Source: Microbacterium sp. LWS13-1.2 | Lineage (GTDB): Bacteria; Actinomycetota; Actinomycetes; Actinomycetales; Microbacteriaceae | Reading direction: 5' to 3' | DNA length: 64,000 nt | NCBI RefSeq assembly: GCF_040144835.1 | Contig: NZ_CP151632.1 | Span: 4,154,001-4,218,000 of the forward strand | Shown: piece by piece, positions 15,488 to 23,812 of the stretch | Layout: each line of letters opens with the position of its first letter | Position numbering within the stretch: the stretch's first letter is position 1 | The notes under the pieces: generated by a model | Seen by the model: the letters and a program-made list of their open reading frames with translations, nothing else | Database searches by the model: none | What the model was told of the DNA's origin: nothing | Made by a program: the position numbers and the translations under genes

Positions 15488-15877
15488 TCAGCGACCTCGG
15501 ACCATTCTGTACCTGTGCAGGGCGGCGACGATCCAGCGTGGGAGGTGAAGCGGATCGCTCGCACTACTGATCATGAACGGCTGGGCGCGCTCCGAAAAGT
15601 CCATGAGGTTGGTTGGAGCAACGGGCCGCGGAAGGTGATCTGGGACTTCGATTGCCTCTGAGTAATTAACGCTAGGGACAGTGCGCCAGAACTCGTGCTC
15701 TGCGGCACGATCCGACATCGCGTACGCGGCACTCCTCCTCGGGATCTGTTCGAGCGGATCGAATACCTCCTCGAACAGGCATCTCGACGACGAGTCCAGC
15801 GATACACACCGCAGCCGACTCGTGCCGTCCGACAACACGACTCGGCTGGCACTGAGACGAACCACCTGTGTATCCAT
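15488..15877 (-). CDS. Hypothetical protein (129 aa)
   Basis: A soluble 129-aa product starting MDTQVVRLSASRVVLSDG. GAGGAG sits at the proper distance before the ATG at 15877, the main support for the gene. It contains a short acidic centre (LFEEVFDPLEQIPRR) and a C-terminal basic helix (PRWIVAALHRYRMVRGR). No known domain recognised. It is isolated, with gaps of 390 and 171 nt on either side. Confidence 0.5.
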   Translation of the reverse strand: MDTQVVRLSASRVVLSDGTSRLRCVSLDSSSRCLFEEVFDPLEQIPRRSAAYAMSDRAAEHEFWRTVPSVNYSEAIEVPDHLPRPVAPTNLMDFSERAQPFMISSASDPLHLPRWIVAALHRYRMVRGR

Positions 15878-16048
15878 CCGCGCTCCTCGAGGACAGTATT
15901 GCGGAAAGGGCCCCGTTCGGGAGGACGGGGAGTGGAATTCAGTCACGGCCACGAAGACGGCACGATGGTCCACCGGGATCCGCCCGCTGGCCGACCGATC
16001 TTCGGGCGACTGCGGGACATCCGCATTGTCGGTGCGGTTGCGCCGGAC

Positions 16049-16477
16049 TCAGTCAGCTGGAGGCGACGACGGCGCAGGCGTCCCGGGAGATGTGGCTACG
16101 TCGAGGTCGCCCGCCGCGTACTCGACGGTGAGGATCACTCCGCTCCGCTGACTCTGCACAATCGTCTCGAGCTCGTCGCGAACCGCATGCCGGCGAGGGT
16201 CGTTCGTATCCAACTCGAGGGCTGTCTCTACCCACTCACTGCACCACGGGGACTCATACCCGGTCGGATACAAGAAGAGAGAATCGGCCTCCCAAGCGAC
16301 GTCGAGCTCCTTGGAGATCACTTCCTTGAGCGATTCCACGACGCGCGCACACTCGGAGCCCTCGGCGTAGTCGCCCCACTGGACGCAGCCGGTCAACAGG
16401 CCACCACAGGCGATCACCACGAGCGCCCACCCAAGCCGCAGAGTTTGCACGCTCGTACCGTATCGAGTGTTCGTCAA
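16049..16477 (-). CDS. Predicted lipoprotein, hypothetical
   Basis: Up to 142 aa with a signal sequence (LGWALVVIACGGLLTGC) ending in lipobox LTGC, then a mature polar domain with three more Cys residues (EGSECARVVE, ESPWCSEW) and a Ser/Pro tail. The start is uncertain: TTG at 16477 has a weak GAGAC upstream; GTG at 16450 gives a shorter signal peptide. No family recognised. It probably sits on the outer membrane face, and is followed on the same strand region by the sigma factor operon's last gene reading the same way. Confidence 0.6.
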   Translation of the reverse strand: MTNTRYGTSVQTLRLGWALVVIACGGLLTGCVQWGDYAEGSECARVVESLKEVISKELDVAWEADSLFLYPTGYESPWCSEWVETALELDTNDPRRHAVRDELETIVQSQRSGVILTVEYAAGDLDVATSPGTPAPSSPPAD

Positions 16478-16558
16478 GTCTCGTCATCCGCTCGCTGGCG
16501 GACCCTCCAGTGCTACAGGCGAGGACTGGCTCCCTGCGCCAGAGAGCCAGTCCTGTCG

Positions 16559-17629
16559 CTATGGAGTGGGGGCGCTGTCGACCACCGTTGTAGTGACGAT
16601 GGTGCGAGAGTCTGGCACCGATCCGGGGATGTTGCCCGAACCGCCGATGTTGTTGGTGGTCGCCTGCGCCAGCGAGGTGATCATGCCGAGCTCGGTGTCA
16701 AGCGTGATCAGCGTTGTGCGAGTGAACAACCAGTCGCCGGACTGGTACTCCAGCGTGGTCGCAGTTCCCGTGACCTCGGAGATCCGAATGCCGGGGACGA
16801 GCGCCAGCGCTCGCAGGACCGCGGCGCGCAGCTCCGCGGGCATGAGGTTGGCAGTCAGGACGTCGGCCATCGCGTCGACGACCCACTGGTCACTCACATC
16901 CGGGTCACCGGAGTGAGCCCGGAACCAGTTGAGAAGCGCCTGCGGATCGTGCGGCATCTCGTCGTAGAAGGGACGGTAGCCGTCGAGCAGGTACTGGTGG
17001 GAGTCGCCCTCGGCGGCGGGGATCGCACCACCCGGCAGTGCCTGCAGATCGGGCCAGTAGCCGCTGTCAGAAGCGTTTGCCTGCGCTCCCCAGTCGGCTG
17101 TTGCTTCGTCGGTGCGTGTGCCGTACACGGCGATCACTTGCGGGTCGGCGCTCCAGTCCCAGATCCAGTCGGCAGACCGATCCGCCGGCACGTAGAGAAC
17201 GCGAGTCTCTTGCACGATGACGCCGGCTTCCGCGTCGCCGCGGTTGCCGTTGTTGAAACGCTCCCACGCCTCATCGCCCATATCGACGTCCCAACGCCAC
17301 AGGTCATCGCTGTCAGTCTGAATGCGCAGATACTGACCCGGCGCCAGGGTGGTGTCGATGGCATTGATCGTGACATCGGCGGCATCCTCGAGCACCGCTG
17401 CGGCGGCAGGGTCGATCTGCGCGGGCACCAGCACGTTTATCACGACCGCCGTCGCGGCCACGCCGGCAACGAGCCCGGTGGCGCCGATCCAACGTCGACG
17501 CCGCGCTTGGCGCGTGGTGCGGCCTTCTCTTGAGATCTCCCGCAGCAGCGCCTGCCGCGCAGTGTTGATCTCGTCGCTGATCGTCGGGTCGTTCAGGTCG
17601 ATGTCACGCACCCGCTCCAAGACGTCCAT
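16559..17629 (-). CDS. CU044_5270-type membrane protein, partner of an ECF sigma factor
   Basis: A 356-aa protein with a cytoplasmic N-terminus (LERVRDIDLNDPTISDEINT, then basic RQARRRR), one membrane helix at about 47-69 and a large extracytoplasmic domain (about 75-356) containing GQYLRIQTDSD and, near the end, a segment on test of model values (EVTGTATTLEYQSGDW). This is the layout of the family often found right after ECF sigma factors in actinobacteria. It overlaps the sigma gene by 26 nt. I infer a membrane regulator or anti-sigma-like role; no zinc-binding HxxxCxxC motif is seen. Confidence 0.75.
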   Translation of the reverse strand: MDVLERVRDIDLNDPTISDEINTARQALLREISREGRTTRQARRRRWIGATGLVAGVAATAVVINVLVPAQIDPAAAAVLEDAADVTINAIDTTLAPGQYLRIQTDSDDLWRWDVDMGDEAWERFNNGNRGDAEAGVIVQETRVLYVPADRSADWIWDWSADPQVIAVYGTRTDEATADWGAQANASDSGYWPDLQALPGGAIPAAEGDSHQYLLDGYRPFYDEMPHDPQALLNWFRAHSGDPDVSDQWVVDAMADVLTANLMPAELRAAVLRALALVPGIRISEVTGTATTLEYQSGDWLFTRTTLITLDTELGMITSLAQATTNNIGGSGNIPGSVPDSRTIVTTTVVDSAPTP

Positions 17630-18209
17630 CGGCGTCCTCCTTTCCCATCCAGGTCAACCGGGCAACGGAATGCGAACCCGGTGGTGCGAGCTTTCGACGA
17701 ATGCGGTTCAGTCGGGACCCCACGGTGCCGACCGGAATGCCAAGCGCGGCCGCGACCTCCTCCTGAGTCAGGCCACCCCAGGCGTACAGGAGCAGCGTCT
17801 CCCGATCTCGCGCGCTCAGCGCGGCTATGCGCGGCGCCAGTTCGCGAATTGCGGTCGCTGCATCCATGCGTACGGTCGCGTCGTCAATGCCGCCCTCGTG
17901 AGATGTCCCCTCGCGGTGGGCAGATGCGGCAGCGGCCCGCCATTGCCGGGCCTCGTCGGCGCGATGCTTTTTCAACACCCGCGATGCGATACCCAGCAAC
18001 CATGGCCGCGCGGATTCCCACCCAGTGTCAAAGTCTGCGCGGCGCCGGAACGCGACTAGGAATGTCTCGCTGAGCACGTCCTCGGCCGCGTCGGCGCCTA
18101 TTCTCCGCTTCACGAAGGCGCCGACCGATGCCGAATGCCGCTCGAACAGTTCCGCGAACGCGCTAGGCGAGTTGCGGGACCGGGCGAGGATCTCGCTGTC
18201 TGTGCTCAC
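17604..18209 (-). CDS. ECF-type RNA polymerase sigma factor
   Basis: A 201-aa sigma-70 family protein without region 3. Region 2: FAELFERHSASVGAFVKRRI and DAAEDVLSETFLVAFRR; region 4: LSARDRETLLLYAWGGLTQE followed by EVAAALGIPVGTVGSRLNRI. The GTG at 18209 is chosen because it begins just before the conserved domain; an upstream ATG at 18257 would add 16 residues. It is co-transcribed with the membrane partner gene downstream. Target promoters and signal are unknown. Confidence 0.88.
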   Translation of the reverse strand: MSTDSEILARSRNSPSAFAELFERHSASVGAFVKRRIGADAAEDVLSETFLVAFRRRADFDTGWESARPWLLGIASRVLKKHRADEARQWRAAAASAHREGTSHEGGIDDATVRMDAATAIRELAPRIAALSARDRETLLLYAWGGLTQEEVAAALGIPVGTVGSRLNRIRRKLAPPGSHSVARLTWMGKEDADGRLGAGA

Positions 18210-18409
18210 ACTAGGTATTGCCCGATCCGCTCGAGAACCTTCACGGAATCTTTCCATGCGATCCGATCGGCGCAGGCTACGCCGGTGTCGTATCGAACTT
18301 CACATTGACGCCAAACACGGGCGGATCGTTGTTCTTTCAACGGTCGCCCGCAGGCGGACCGGCGTCCGCGCACTGAGGCGTCAATCGACAGGCACCCGCG
18401 CAACGCGGC

Positions 18410-19090
18410 CTATCCCCGCCGGATGGCTGCAACAGTTTCGCTCAGTTGGACCACGGCGCCAGGGATGCCGAGCGACTGGGGGTCGCCAACAACGATCGTT
18501 AGGCTCTCCGATACTCCGCTAGCCATGGCCCCGCCGCCATCAAGCCCGCTGCAACCGGCCGACTCCACCGTGCCGTCTCGGGCGGCAAGGATGCACATGA
18601 GTGATTGTTCCGTGTCAGTCGCGAGGTAAATGTCCATGCCATCCAGCGACGCAATGAATCGCGCTGTTGTTGGGTCCACCATGGCTGTGTCGGTATCGAT
18701 ATTGACGAAGTCCTCGTCTGTCGCGGGACGAAGCAACTCTGGAGGAATCCTGCCTGCCTCTTCGGGGTGGTCGCCCACTACGAGGTTGCTTGCCAGCCAT
18801 CCGAGCACGATTCCAAGGACAAGCGCGGTGACCGCAACCAGAGTGCCACGCCAGCGCGGCCGTGCCCTGTGTAGCGGGGCGTCGAGCGCCACACCGTTTT
18901 CGTTGGACGATTCAGGCGGGGGCTCCGAGATGACCTCTCGCGGACGTACTTTTTGGGATTCCAGGTGCCGGAGCCGCGCTAGCTCTTCTTCGCTGAGGTG
19001 GCGGTCTGAGTCGGAGCTGTAAAACCGTTCACCCAACTGTCGCAGTTCGACGGTTTCCGCCTCAGAGAGCATGCGTAAAGTCTTGCGCAT
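18410..19090 (-). CDS. Single-pass membrane protein, hypothetical
   Basis: A 226-aa protein: cytoplasmic N-terminus with a charged helix (SEEELARLRHLESQK), one membrane helix (LVAVTALVLGIVLGWLASNL, about 83-102), then an outside domain with two Cys (SLMCILAARDGTVESAGCSG) that may form a disulfide. Its shape resembles the partner proteins of ECF sigma factors, and the sigma gene lies 200 nt downstream on the same strand, but the link is an inference. Start ATG 19090; an ATG at 19072 is an alternative. Confidence 0.6.
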   Translation of the reverse strand: MRKTLRMLSEAETVELRQLGERFYSSDSDRHLSEEELARLRHLESQKVRPREVISEPPPESSNENGVALDAPLHRARPRWRGTLVAVTALVLGIVLGWLASNLVVGDHPEEAGRIPPELLRPATDEDFVNIDTDTAMVDPTTARFIASLDGMDIYLATDTEQSLMCILAARDGTVESAGCSGLDGGGAMASGVSESLTIVVGDPQSLGIPGAVVQLSETVAAIRRG

Positions 19091-19367
19091 CTTCCAGGCG
19101 CGCCATCACGCCGCCGCGATGGTTGGCATTGCCGACGGCTCATTGCGGACACCGCAACGCCGCACGGGGACCTACGCAGGTCGACCGGCATCCGCGCGCT
19201 GGCCGACCCCCTTCTGCTCGACCCAAACAAGCCGACCGCGGCATCGCTGACCAGCGCTAGCCTGCACGCACGGATCGGAGTCGGCCCGGCTGTCGATCTG
19301 AGCGTCGCTCGTTCGACGTCGTTAATGAGGGGACGCACACAGCGCCCACGACGAAAGGATCAAACCG

Positions 19368-19736
19368 ATGACGAAGTACTTCCTCACCGTGCCTCATGAC
19401 TCAGCCGAGGAGCCGACGATGGCAACGATGGACCCCGCTGAACTCGAGGCCGCACTTGCCGCGGTCGGCGAGTTTAACGCCGCTCTCGAGGAGTCGGGGG
19501 CGTTGCTGTTCGCGGGCGGACTGTATCCGCCTTCGACCGCGAAGACAGTGGACGTCTCCACAGGTGAGCCCCGTGTGCTTGACGAGCCCTTCGTCGAGGC
19601 GCCGGCGTACGTGGGCGGCTTCTGGTTGATCGAGGTGGCGGACGAGGCCGCAGCGGTGGAGTGGACGATCAGGGCGGCAACAGCGTTGCAGGGACGAATC
19701 GAGGTGCGCGCACTGCAGGAGGTGTCGGACGCCTAG
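19368..19736 (+). CDS. YciI-like (YCII-related) domain protein, copy 1
   Basis: A 122-aa dimeric alpha/beta-barrel type protein beginning MTKYFLTVPHD, with the family pattern GGLYPPSTAKTVDV and a C-terminal EVRALQE strand. GAAAGGAT lies before the ATG. A close paralog sits at 22363-22743, with the same opening, the same length and the same ending. YCII-type proteins are small proteins of uncertain enzymatic role, often tied to ECF sigma factors of the SigJ type in actinobacteria; an ECF sigma gene is 1.2 kb away. Confidence 0.8.
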   Translation: MTKYFLTVPHDSAEEPTMATMDPAELEAALAAVGEFNAALEESGALLFAGGLYPPSTAKTVDVSTGEPRVLDEPFVEAPAYVGGFWLIEVADEAAAVEWTIRAATALQGRIEVRALQEVSDA

Positions 19737-19869
19737 CGACAGGATGTGCCGGACCTGCAACGTTCGACTCGCCAGCGGACCGGCAGTCGTGCGGCGAGCC
19801 ACCCGATCGGGATCGGTCACCGGGCGACCCGCGACCGGGCCTTTTTAGCAGCATGCATAGGGTGGTTCC

Positions 19870-20560
19870 GTGACCGGCGAACGTCTGCTGAAGGACATGG
19901 CAAGCGAGCTATCCGCCCTGCTAGGCTTCCGAGTTGTCGCGCTCGGAGGCAGTCGCGACGCGAGACACACCGGCCTGACTTCGACCTCGGCCTTTACTGC
20001 GACCGCGAGTCTCTTGACCTGAAAGCATTCCGGGATCTCGCTCGACGGTGGGCCGGCCGCCCTGTCGAAATCGCCGCCCCCGGAAGCTGGGAGCCGTGGG
20101 TTGATGGCGGAGGGTGGCTCACGGTCGACGGAACCGACGTGGATTGGATCCTTCGCAACATCGAGCGGGTCCGAGAGCAATACCACCGTGCGAATCAGAG
20201 TGAGCATGGCTTTCACGCGCAGCCAGGCTATCCATTCGGCTTCCTGACGTCGCCTACGCGGGCGAATTGGCCCACGCGGTACCGCTGACTGACCCCACAG
20301 GCGTTCTCGCCGACCTGCGCGACATTGTCATTTCGTATCCTGAGGCGTTTGCGCACCGCGATGCTGGACAGCCTCTGGCAGGTGGACTTCTTGCTCGAAG
20401 GCGCAATGAAGGGAGCCAAGCGCGGAGATGCTTTCTACGTTGCTCTGCGCGGCGCACGCGGTGCTGTTGGTGGCACGCGCTTGGCACGCCGCGGCCCGCA
20501 CGAAGATCCCCTTCCCGCCCAACGCTGCGCGGCCCTCTGGGGCGGGCGGACCGACAACGG
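19870..20560 (+). pseudogene. Nucleotidyltransferase-fold gene broken by several frameshifts
   Basis: Frame 1 from GTG 19870 gives VTGERLLKDMASEL and VVALGGSR (start of the GGSR nucleotidyltransferase motif). It then shifts to THRPDFDLGLYCDRESLDL (D-x-D metal site), which ends near 20288. Continuation ELAHAVPLTDPTGVLADLRD is in a third frame, then LRTAMLDSLWQVDFLLEGAM in another, then CAAHAVLLVARAWHAA in yet another. At least four frame changes within 700 nt. Intact relatives are ~250-aa actinobacterial nucleotidyltransferase-domain proteins. Clearly decayed. The 300 nt after it to 20866 hold no supported gene. Confidence 0.75.
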
Positions 20561-20866
20561 GCCACCCGAGCCGCGAAAGGCCGCCGGTCGTGTGGCTGGC
20601 CCCGTCAGAGACGATCCGGCGTGCGGAGCGCCACCTGATCATTCGGCGCGGGTGCGCCAGCTCGAACAAGACCGATCTCGTTCGCCGACGCCGGGCGCCC
20701 ACCCGCGCCAGCTGAACCGCACATTTGGACCATCCGGGGACAAGTCTCGGCGTGGTGAGCGGATTCACTTCAGGGCGGCTCCGGCCTACCCGGGCGGTGG
20801 TTTGCGTTGACCCGTCGGGCTGGGTCTAGCGTGAGGGTCGGGCGTCCGTCGGGCGCGTCGGTTTGC

Positions 20867-21442
20867 TCATGCCTCAGAGCCGCGAGGTGAAGATCCATGG
20901 CTTCGCTTGCGGAATAGTCGTCGGCGTTTGCGGTCATTCCTGTTCGCCTCTCCACGCGCCCGAGCTTCTTCCTCAGCCTGCTGACGAGCATTCTCCGCGC
21001 GGGTCACCCGGCGATCGTTCCACGCGCCCACGGTGGCCTCGATGTCACGTGGCGTGGTGATCAGAGGCGGCCCCGCGGGCAGTTGATAGCGGGCGCGGAT
21101 GACGCGCTCGTTGAACTGCTCGATCTCACGACGCACGGCGATCTCGTTCAAGAGCTGATCGAGCTGCTCGTCCAGCGCGGCGTCCTCCTTGCGCAGCTGG
21201 ATGGACGGCGGCAGCATCACGATCCCCTCCCGCTTCATGAGGCTCTTGAGCCACCAATCGGGGTCATCGTGGTCAGACAGGTCGAGCGGCTTGCCGGCTC
21301 CGGGCAGATTGTCGAACTCGCCCCGCTCGATCGCCTTGCGGATCTGCATATCTGCGATCAGCGCGATCATCGTTTCCGTATCGAAGGCGATGGCGGCGGG
21401 GTTGAAGAAAGCGAGGGGTGGTCCCCATTCCGGTTCTGTCAT
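20867..21442 (-). CDS. DUF1992 (DnaJ homologue subfamily C member 28-like) protein
   Basis: A 191-aa protein whose N-terminal half carries the DUF1992 pattern: DMQIRKAIERGEFDNLPGAG, KPLDLSDHDDPDWW and LKREGIVMLPPSIQLRKE. The C-terminal half is a highly charged helix (ENARQQAEEEARARGEANRN, KRRRLFRKR). Family function is unknown; there is no J domain. ATG 21442 is preceded by GGAAGGGGG. It is divergent from the TetR gene, sharing a 68-nt promoter region with an AT-rich centre (TATTATGTCATGCGTATT). Confidence 0.85.
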   Translation of the reverse strand: MTEPEWGPPLAFFNPAAIAFDTETMIALIADMQIRKAIERGEFDNLPGAGKPLDLSDHDDPDWWLKSLMKREGIVMLPPSIQLRKEDAALDEQLDQLLNEIAVRREIEQFNERVIRARYQLPAGPPLITTPRDIEATVGAWNDRRVTRAENARQQAEEEARARGEANRNDRKRRRLFRKRSHGSSPRGSEA

Positions 21443-21510
21443 CGGGGCCCCCTTCCGCAAGGTTTTCGGTCACGTGTATTATGTCATGCGTATTGGAACG
21501 AGGAGGCAAA

Positions 21511-22113
21511 GTGCCCAAGCAGGTCGATCATCGCGAGCGACGCGAGTCCATCGCCCGTGCGCTGTGGACGATCGTCGACCGGCAAGGCTGGGCGCGAGCG
21601 ACCATGCGCGAAGTGGCCAGTGAAGCGGGAGTCTCGCTGGGGCAGCTGCAGCACTACTTTTCGTCTCGCGCAGAGATGCTGGCATTCGCGATCGAGTTCG
21701 CCGCCGATCAGACGTCTCAGCGTGTCGCACAGGGCATGGCGACGCTCGACCAGCCTCCGCATCCTCGTGACGTGCTGCGAGTGGTTGTTGTAGAGCTTCT
21801 CCCTCTTCGGCCTGATGCTCGGGCGACCAGTCGCATGAATGCGGCCTACGTCCTCGAGGCGATGCACGACCCCGCGCTGCACCGGCAGGTCGCAATCGGA
21901 CTGCGTGACGGCCGCGCGATGATCGAACACCTCATCCGACAGGCGGTGGACCACGGGCAGATACCCGCCGACCGCGACCCGGCGATCGAAACGGACCTCG
22001 TTCTCGCGCTGACGGGCTTCGCGCCGCTTCTCGAACTCAACGTGATCGAACCGCATGCAGCGCTCGCGGCCATCGACCAGCACCTCGATGGACTCTTCTG
22101 TTCCTCGTCGTGA
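21511..22113 (+). CDS. TetR/AcrR family transcriptional regulator
   Basis: A 200-aa TetR-type regulator: N-terminal DNA-binding domain with WARATMREVASEAGVSLGQ and LQHYFSSRAEML, then an all-helical ligand domain. The GTG at 21511 is set by a perfect AGGAGG 4 nt upstream. It is divergent from the DUF1992 gene and upstream of a cupin remnant and a YciI copy. The ligand and targets are unknown; self-control through the shared intergenic region is likely. Confidence 0.9.
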   Translation: MPKQVDHRERRESIARALWTIVDRQGWARATMREVASEAGVSLGQLQHYFSSRAEMLAFAIEFAADQTSQRVAQGMATLDQPPHPRDVLRVVVVELLPLRPDARATSRMNAAYVLEAMHDPALHRQVAIGLRDGRAMIEHLIRQAVDHGQIPADRDPAIETDLVLALTGFAPLLELNVIEPHAALAAIDQHLDGLFCSSS

Positions 22114-22144
22114 CAGAGCGATACCCCGCACCAAGGAGAACAAC

Positions 22145-22312
22145 CTGGACACAACGCTCGCGATCCCCGCCGACGCCCTCCCTCACCGCGCACACCGGCG
22201 ACCATGGCACCTGTTCACGAACACCGGACACGGGACTTTGCGGATCATCTGCATTCACGCATCGTCCGTGATGATTCAGGAATTCCAGGAGGATCCGCAG
22301 ACCCAACGCTGA
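22145..22312 (+). pseudogene. Cupin gene remnant
   Basis: An AAGGAG site precedes the codons for LDTTLAIPADALPH, but the expected start is CTG, not ATG/GTG. The frame then jumps to HLFTNTGHGTLRIICIHASS and MIQEFQED, which matches the end of small cupin proteins (HTF.N.G..P.R.LCIHASP.M). The central beta-barrel with the metal His residues is missing. I infer an internal deletion plus start loss. At 56 codons it is far below the ~110 aa of intact relatives. Confidence 0.55.
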
Positions 22313-22362
22313 ACCGAATCCGACTAAGCAACGCAAGAACCACCATTCAAGGAAAGTGATCA

Positions 22363-22743
22363 ATGACGCAGTACTTCCTCACCGTTCCGCACGACACCGC
22401 CGATGAGCCGACGATGGAGACCATGCAGGATTTCGACCCCGCCGAACTCGAAGCCCTGATGGCCGCCGTCGACAAGTTGAACTCTGACCTGAAAGACGCC
22501 GGCGCCTTCGTCGCGGCGGGCGGCCTAGAGCCGCCGTCCACCGCGATCACCGTCGACGTGACCGGAACCGAGCCCACCCGCACACCCGGCCCGTTCGTCG
22601 AGGCGACCGAGTACGTCGGCGGGTTCTGGATCATCGACGCCCCTGACCAGGAGAAGGCGCTCGCCTGGGCCGAGCAAGCCTCGGCCGCCCTCGGCTCCCG
22701 TATCGAGGTCCGCGCCCTCCAGGAGGAACCCGACGAAGCCTAA
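22363..22743 (+). CDS. YciI-like (YCII-related) domain protein, copy 2
   Basis: A 126-aa paralog of the product at 19368-19736: MTQYFLTVPHDTADEPTMET, GGLEPPSTAITVDV, PFVEATEYVGGFWIID and ending EVRALQEEPDEA. GGAAAG precedes the ATG. It lies just downstream of the cupin remnant and TetR gene. Codon choice here is more GC3-biased than in copy 1, so the two copies probably have different histories. Molecular role unknown. Confidence 0.8.
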   Translation: MTQYFLTVPHDTADEPTMETMQDFDPAELEALMAAVDKLNSDLKDAGAFVAAGGLEPPSTAITVDVTGTEPTRTPGPFVEATEYVGGFWIIDAPDQEKALAWAEQASAALGSRIEVRALQEEPDEA

Positions 22744-22827
22744 CCAGCCGAGCGGTGAGGGCTCCGCGACGAATCGGTGGGCGCCTGGGATTCCTCGTTT
22801 CCGGGGAGATCTCTGACCGCCCGGGGG

Positions 22828-23670
22828 TCACCGGGTGAGGGCGTCCTCCTCGTGCGGCGCGTCGGCCACGATCGCCGGCTGCTGCGCCATGCTCTCGACG
22901 GCGTCGGCGACCCGCCCGGCGAGGTACGCGTGGCCATCGGTCGAGGGATGATCGCGGCCGATCGGACCGGTGTCGATGACGTCGAGGTAGTTGGCGGTGG
23001 TGATCCAGTCGTCGGCGATCGGCGAGATGTACCACCAGCCGCGGGCGGCGGCCAGCTCGCCCAGATCGGCGTCGATGCTGCGCGTGGAGCTCTCGACCGG
23101 CAGGACCTGCGGGGAGGGGCCGAGGACGACGATCGCGGCGTCGGGATAGCGGGCCGCGAGCGCGTCCCACGCGGCCGTGACGGCATCCCGGTAACCGGTC
23201 GGGTACAGCTTGCGGTCGTTGATCGAGCCTTCGACGATGATGACGTCGGGGTCGAGCGCGGGGTCGAGGGCGTCGATGCGCTCGCCGTAGGCCGGCCCGT
23301 CCAGGCCGGGCTTCAGGTAGCCGCTGCCGCGCACCCCGTCCACGACCGTCTCGACGCCGAGTTCGTCGGCGAGCAGGTACGCGAAACCGAGGGTCGGCAC
23401 GGTCGCGGCCGATCCGTAGACCCACGAGTCGCCGAACACCAGCACCCGCGCATCGTCCTCGAGCACGAGAGGGGCGGGCGGGACGGATGCCGAGACGCCG
23501 GCATCGCCTTCTGCCACGGCCACGGGAGCCACCGGCTCCGGCGCGCCCCAGGGGCGCAGGACCGCCACGGCGCACACTGCAGCGACGGCCAGCGCAGCGC
23601 CCAGCAGGGGGAGCAGCAGTCGCCGTGCTCGGGTGCGGCCGGGCGCGTGCATGAGAAGAGGGTAAGTCAT
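22828..23670 (-). CDS. Secreted or anchored SGNH/GDSL-type hydrolase
   Basis: About 280 aa with a positively charged N-terminus and a membrane segment (LLLPLLGAALAVAAVCAVAV) that is a signal anchor or signal peptide. Block I with the nucleophile Ser is VLVFGDSWVYGSA, the block III Asn is in IIVEGSINDRKL, and the block V Asp/His pair is DHPSTDGHAYLA. SGNH enzymes are esterases or acyl hydrolases; the substrate cannot be told. Start may be ATG 23670 or ATG 23652. First core gene right of the island. Confidence 0.85.
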   Translation of the reverse strand: MTYPLLMHAPGRTRARRLLLPLLGAALAVAAVCAVAVLRPWGAPEPVAPVAVAEGDAGVSASVPPAPLVLEDDARVLVFGDSWVYGSAATVPTLGFAYLLADELGVETVVDGVRGSGYLKPGLDGPAYGERIDALDPALDPDVIIVEGSINDRKLYPTGYRDAVTAAWDALAARYPDAAIVVLGPSPQVLPVESSTRSIDADLGELAAARGWWYISPIADDWITTANYLDVIDTGPIGRDHPSTDGHAYLAGRVADAVESMAQQPAIVADAPHEEDALTR

Positions 23671-23812
23671 CCGTCGCCGAACACCGAACATGCGCCGTGA
23701 ACAGGGGATTCCACGCAGCGGATCCTGAGGTATCGCACCGCCGTCCGCCGGCTGCGGCCGACCCTGTGGAAGTCCGTGCGACGCAGCCGTCGCGGCGTGC
23801 GAGGATACTTCG

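Noticed and set aside
22783..22806. GGATTCCTCGTTTCCGGGG near the SGNH gene, considered as a decayed copy of the tRNA 3' end
   Set aside because: Only GATTCCT and a G-run agree; the spacing differs and no CCA-adjacent sequence is present.
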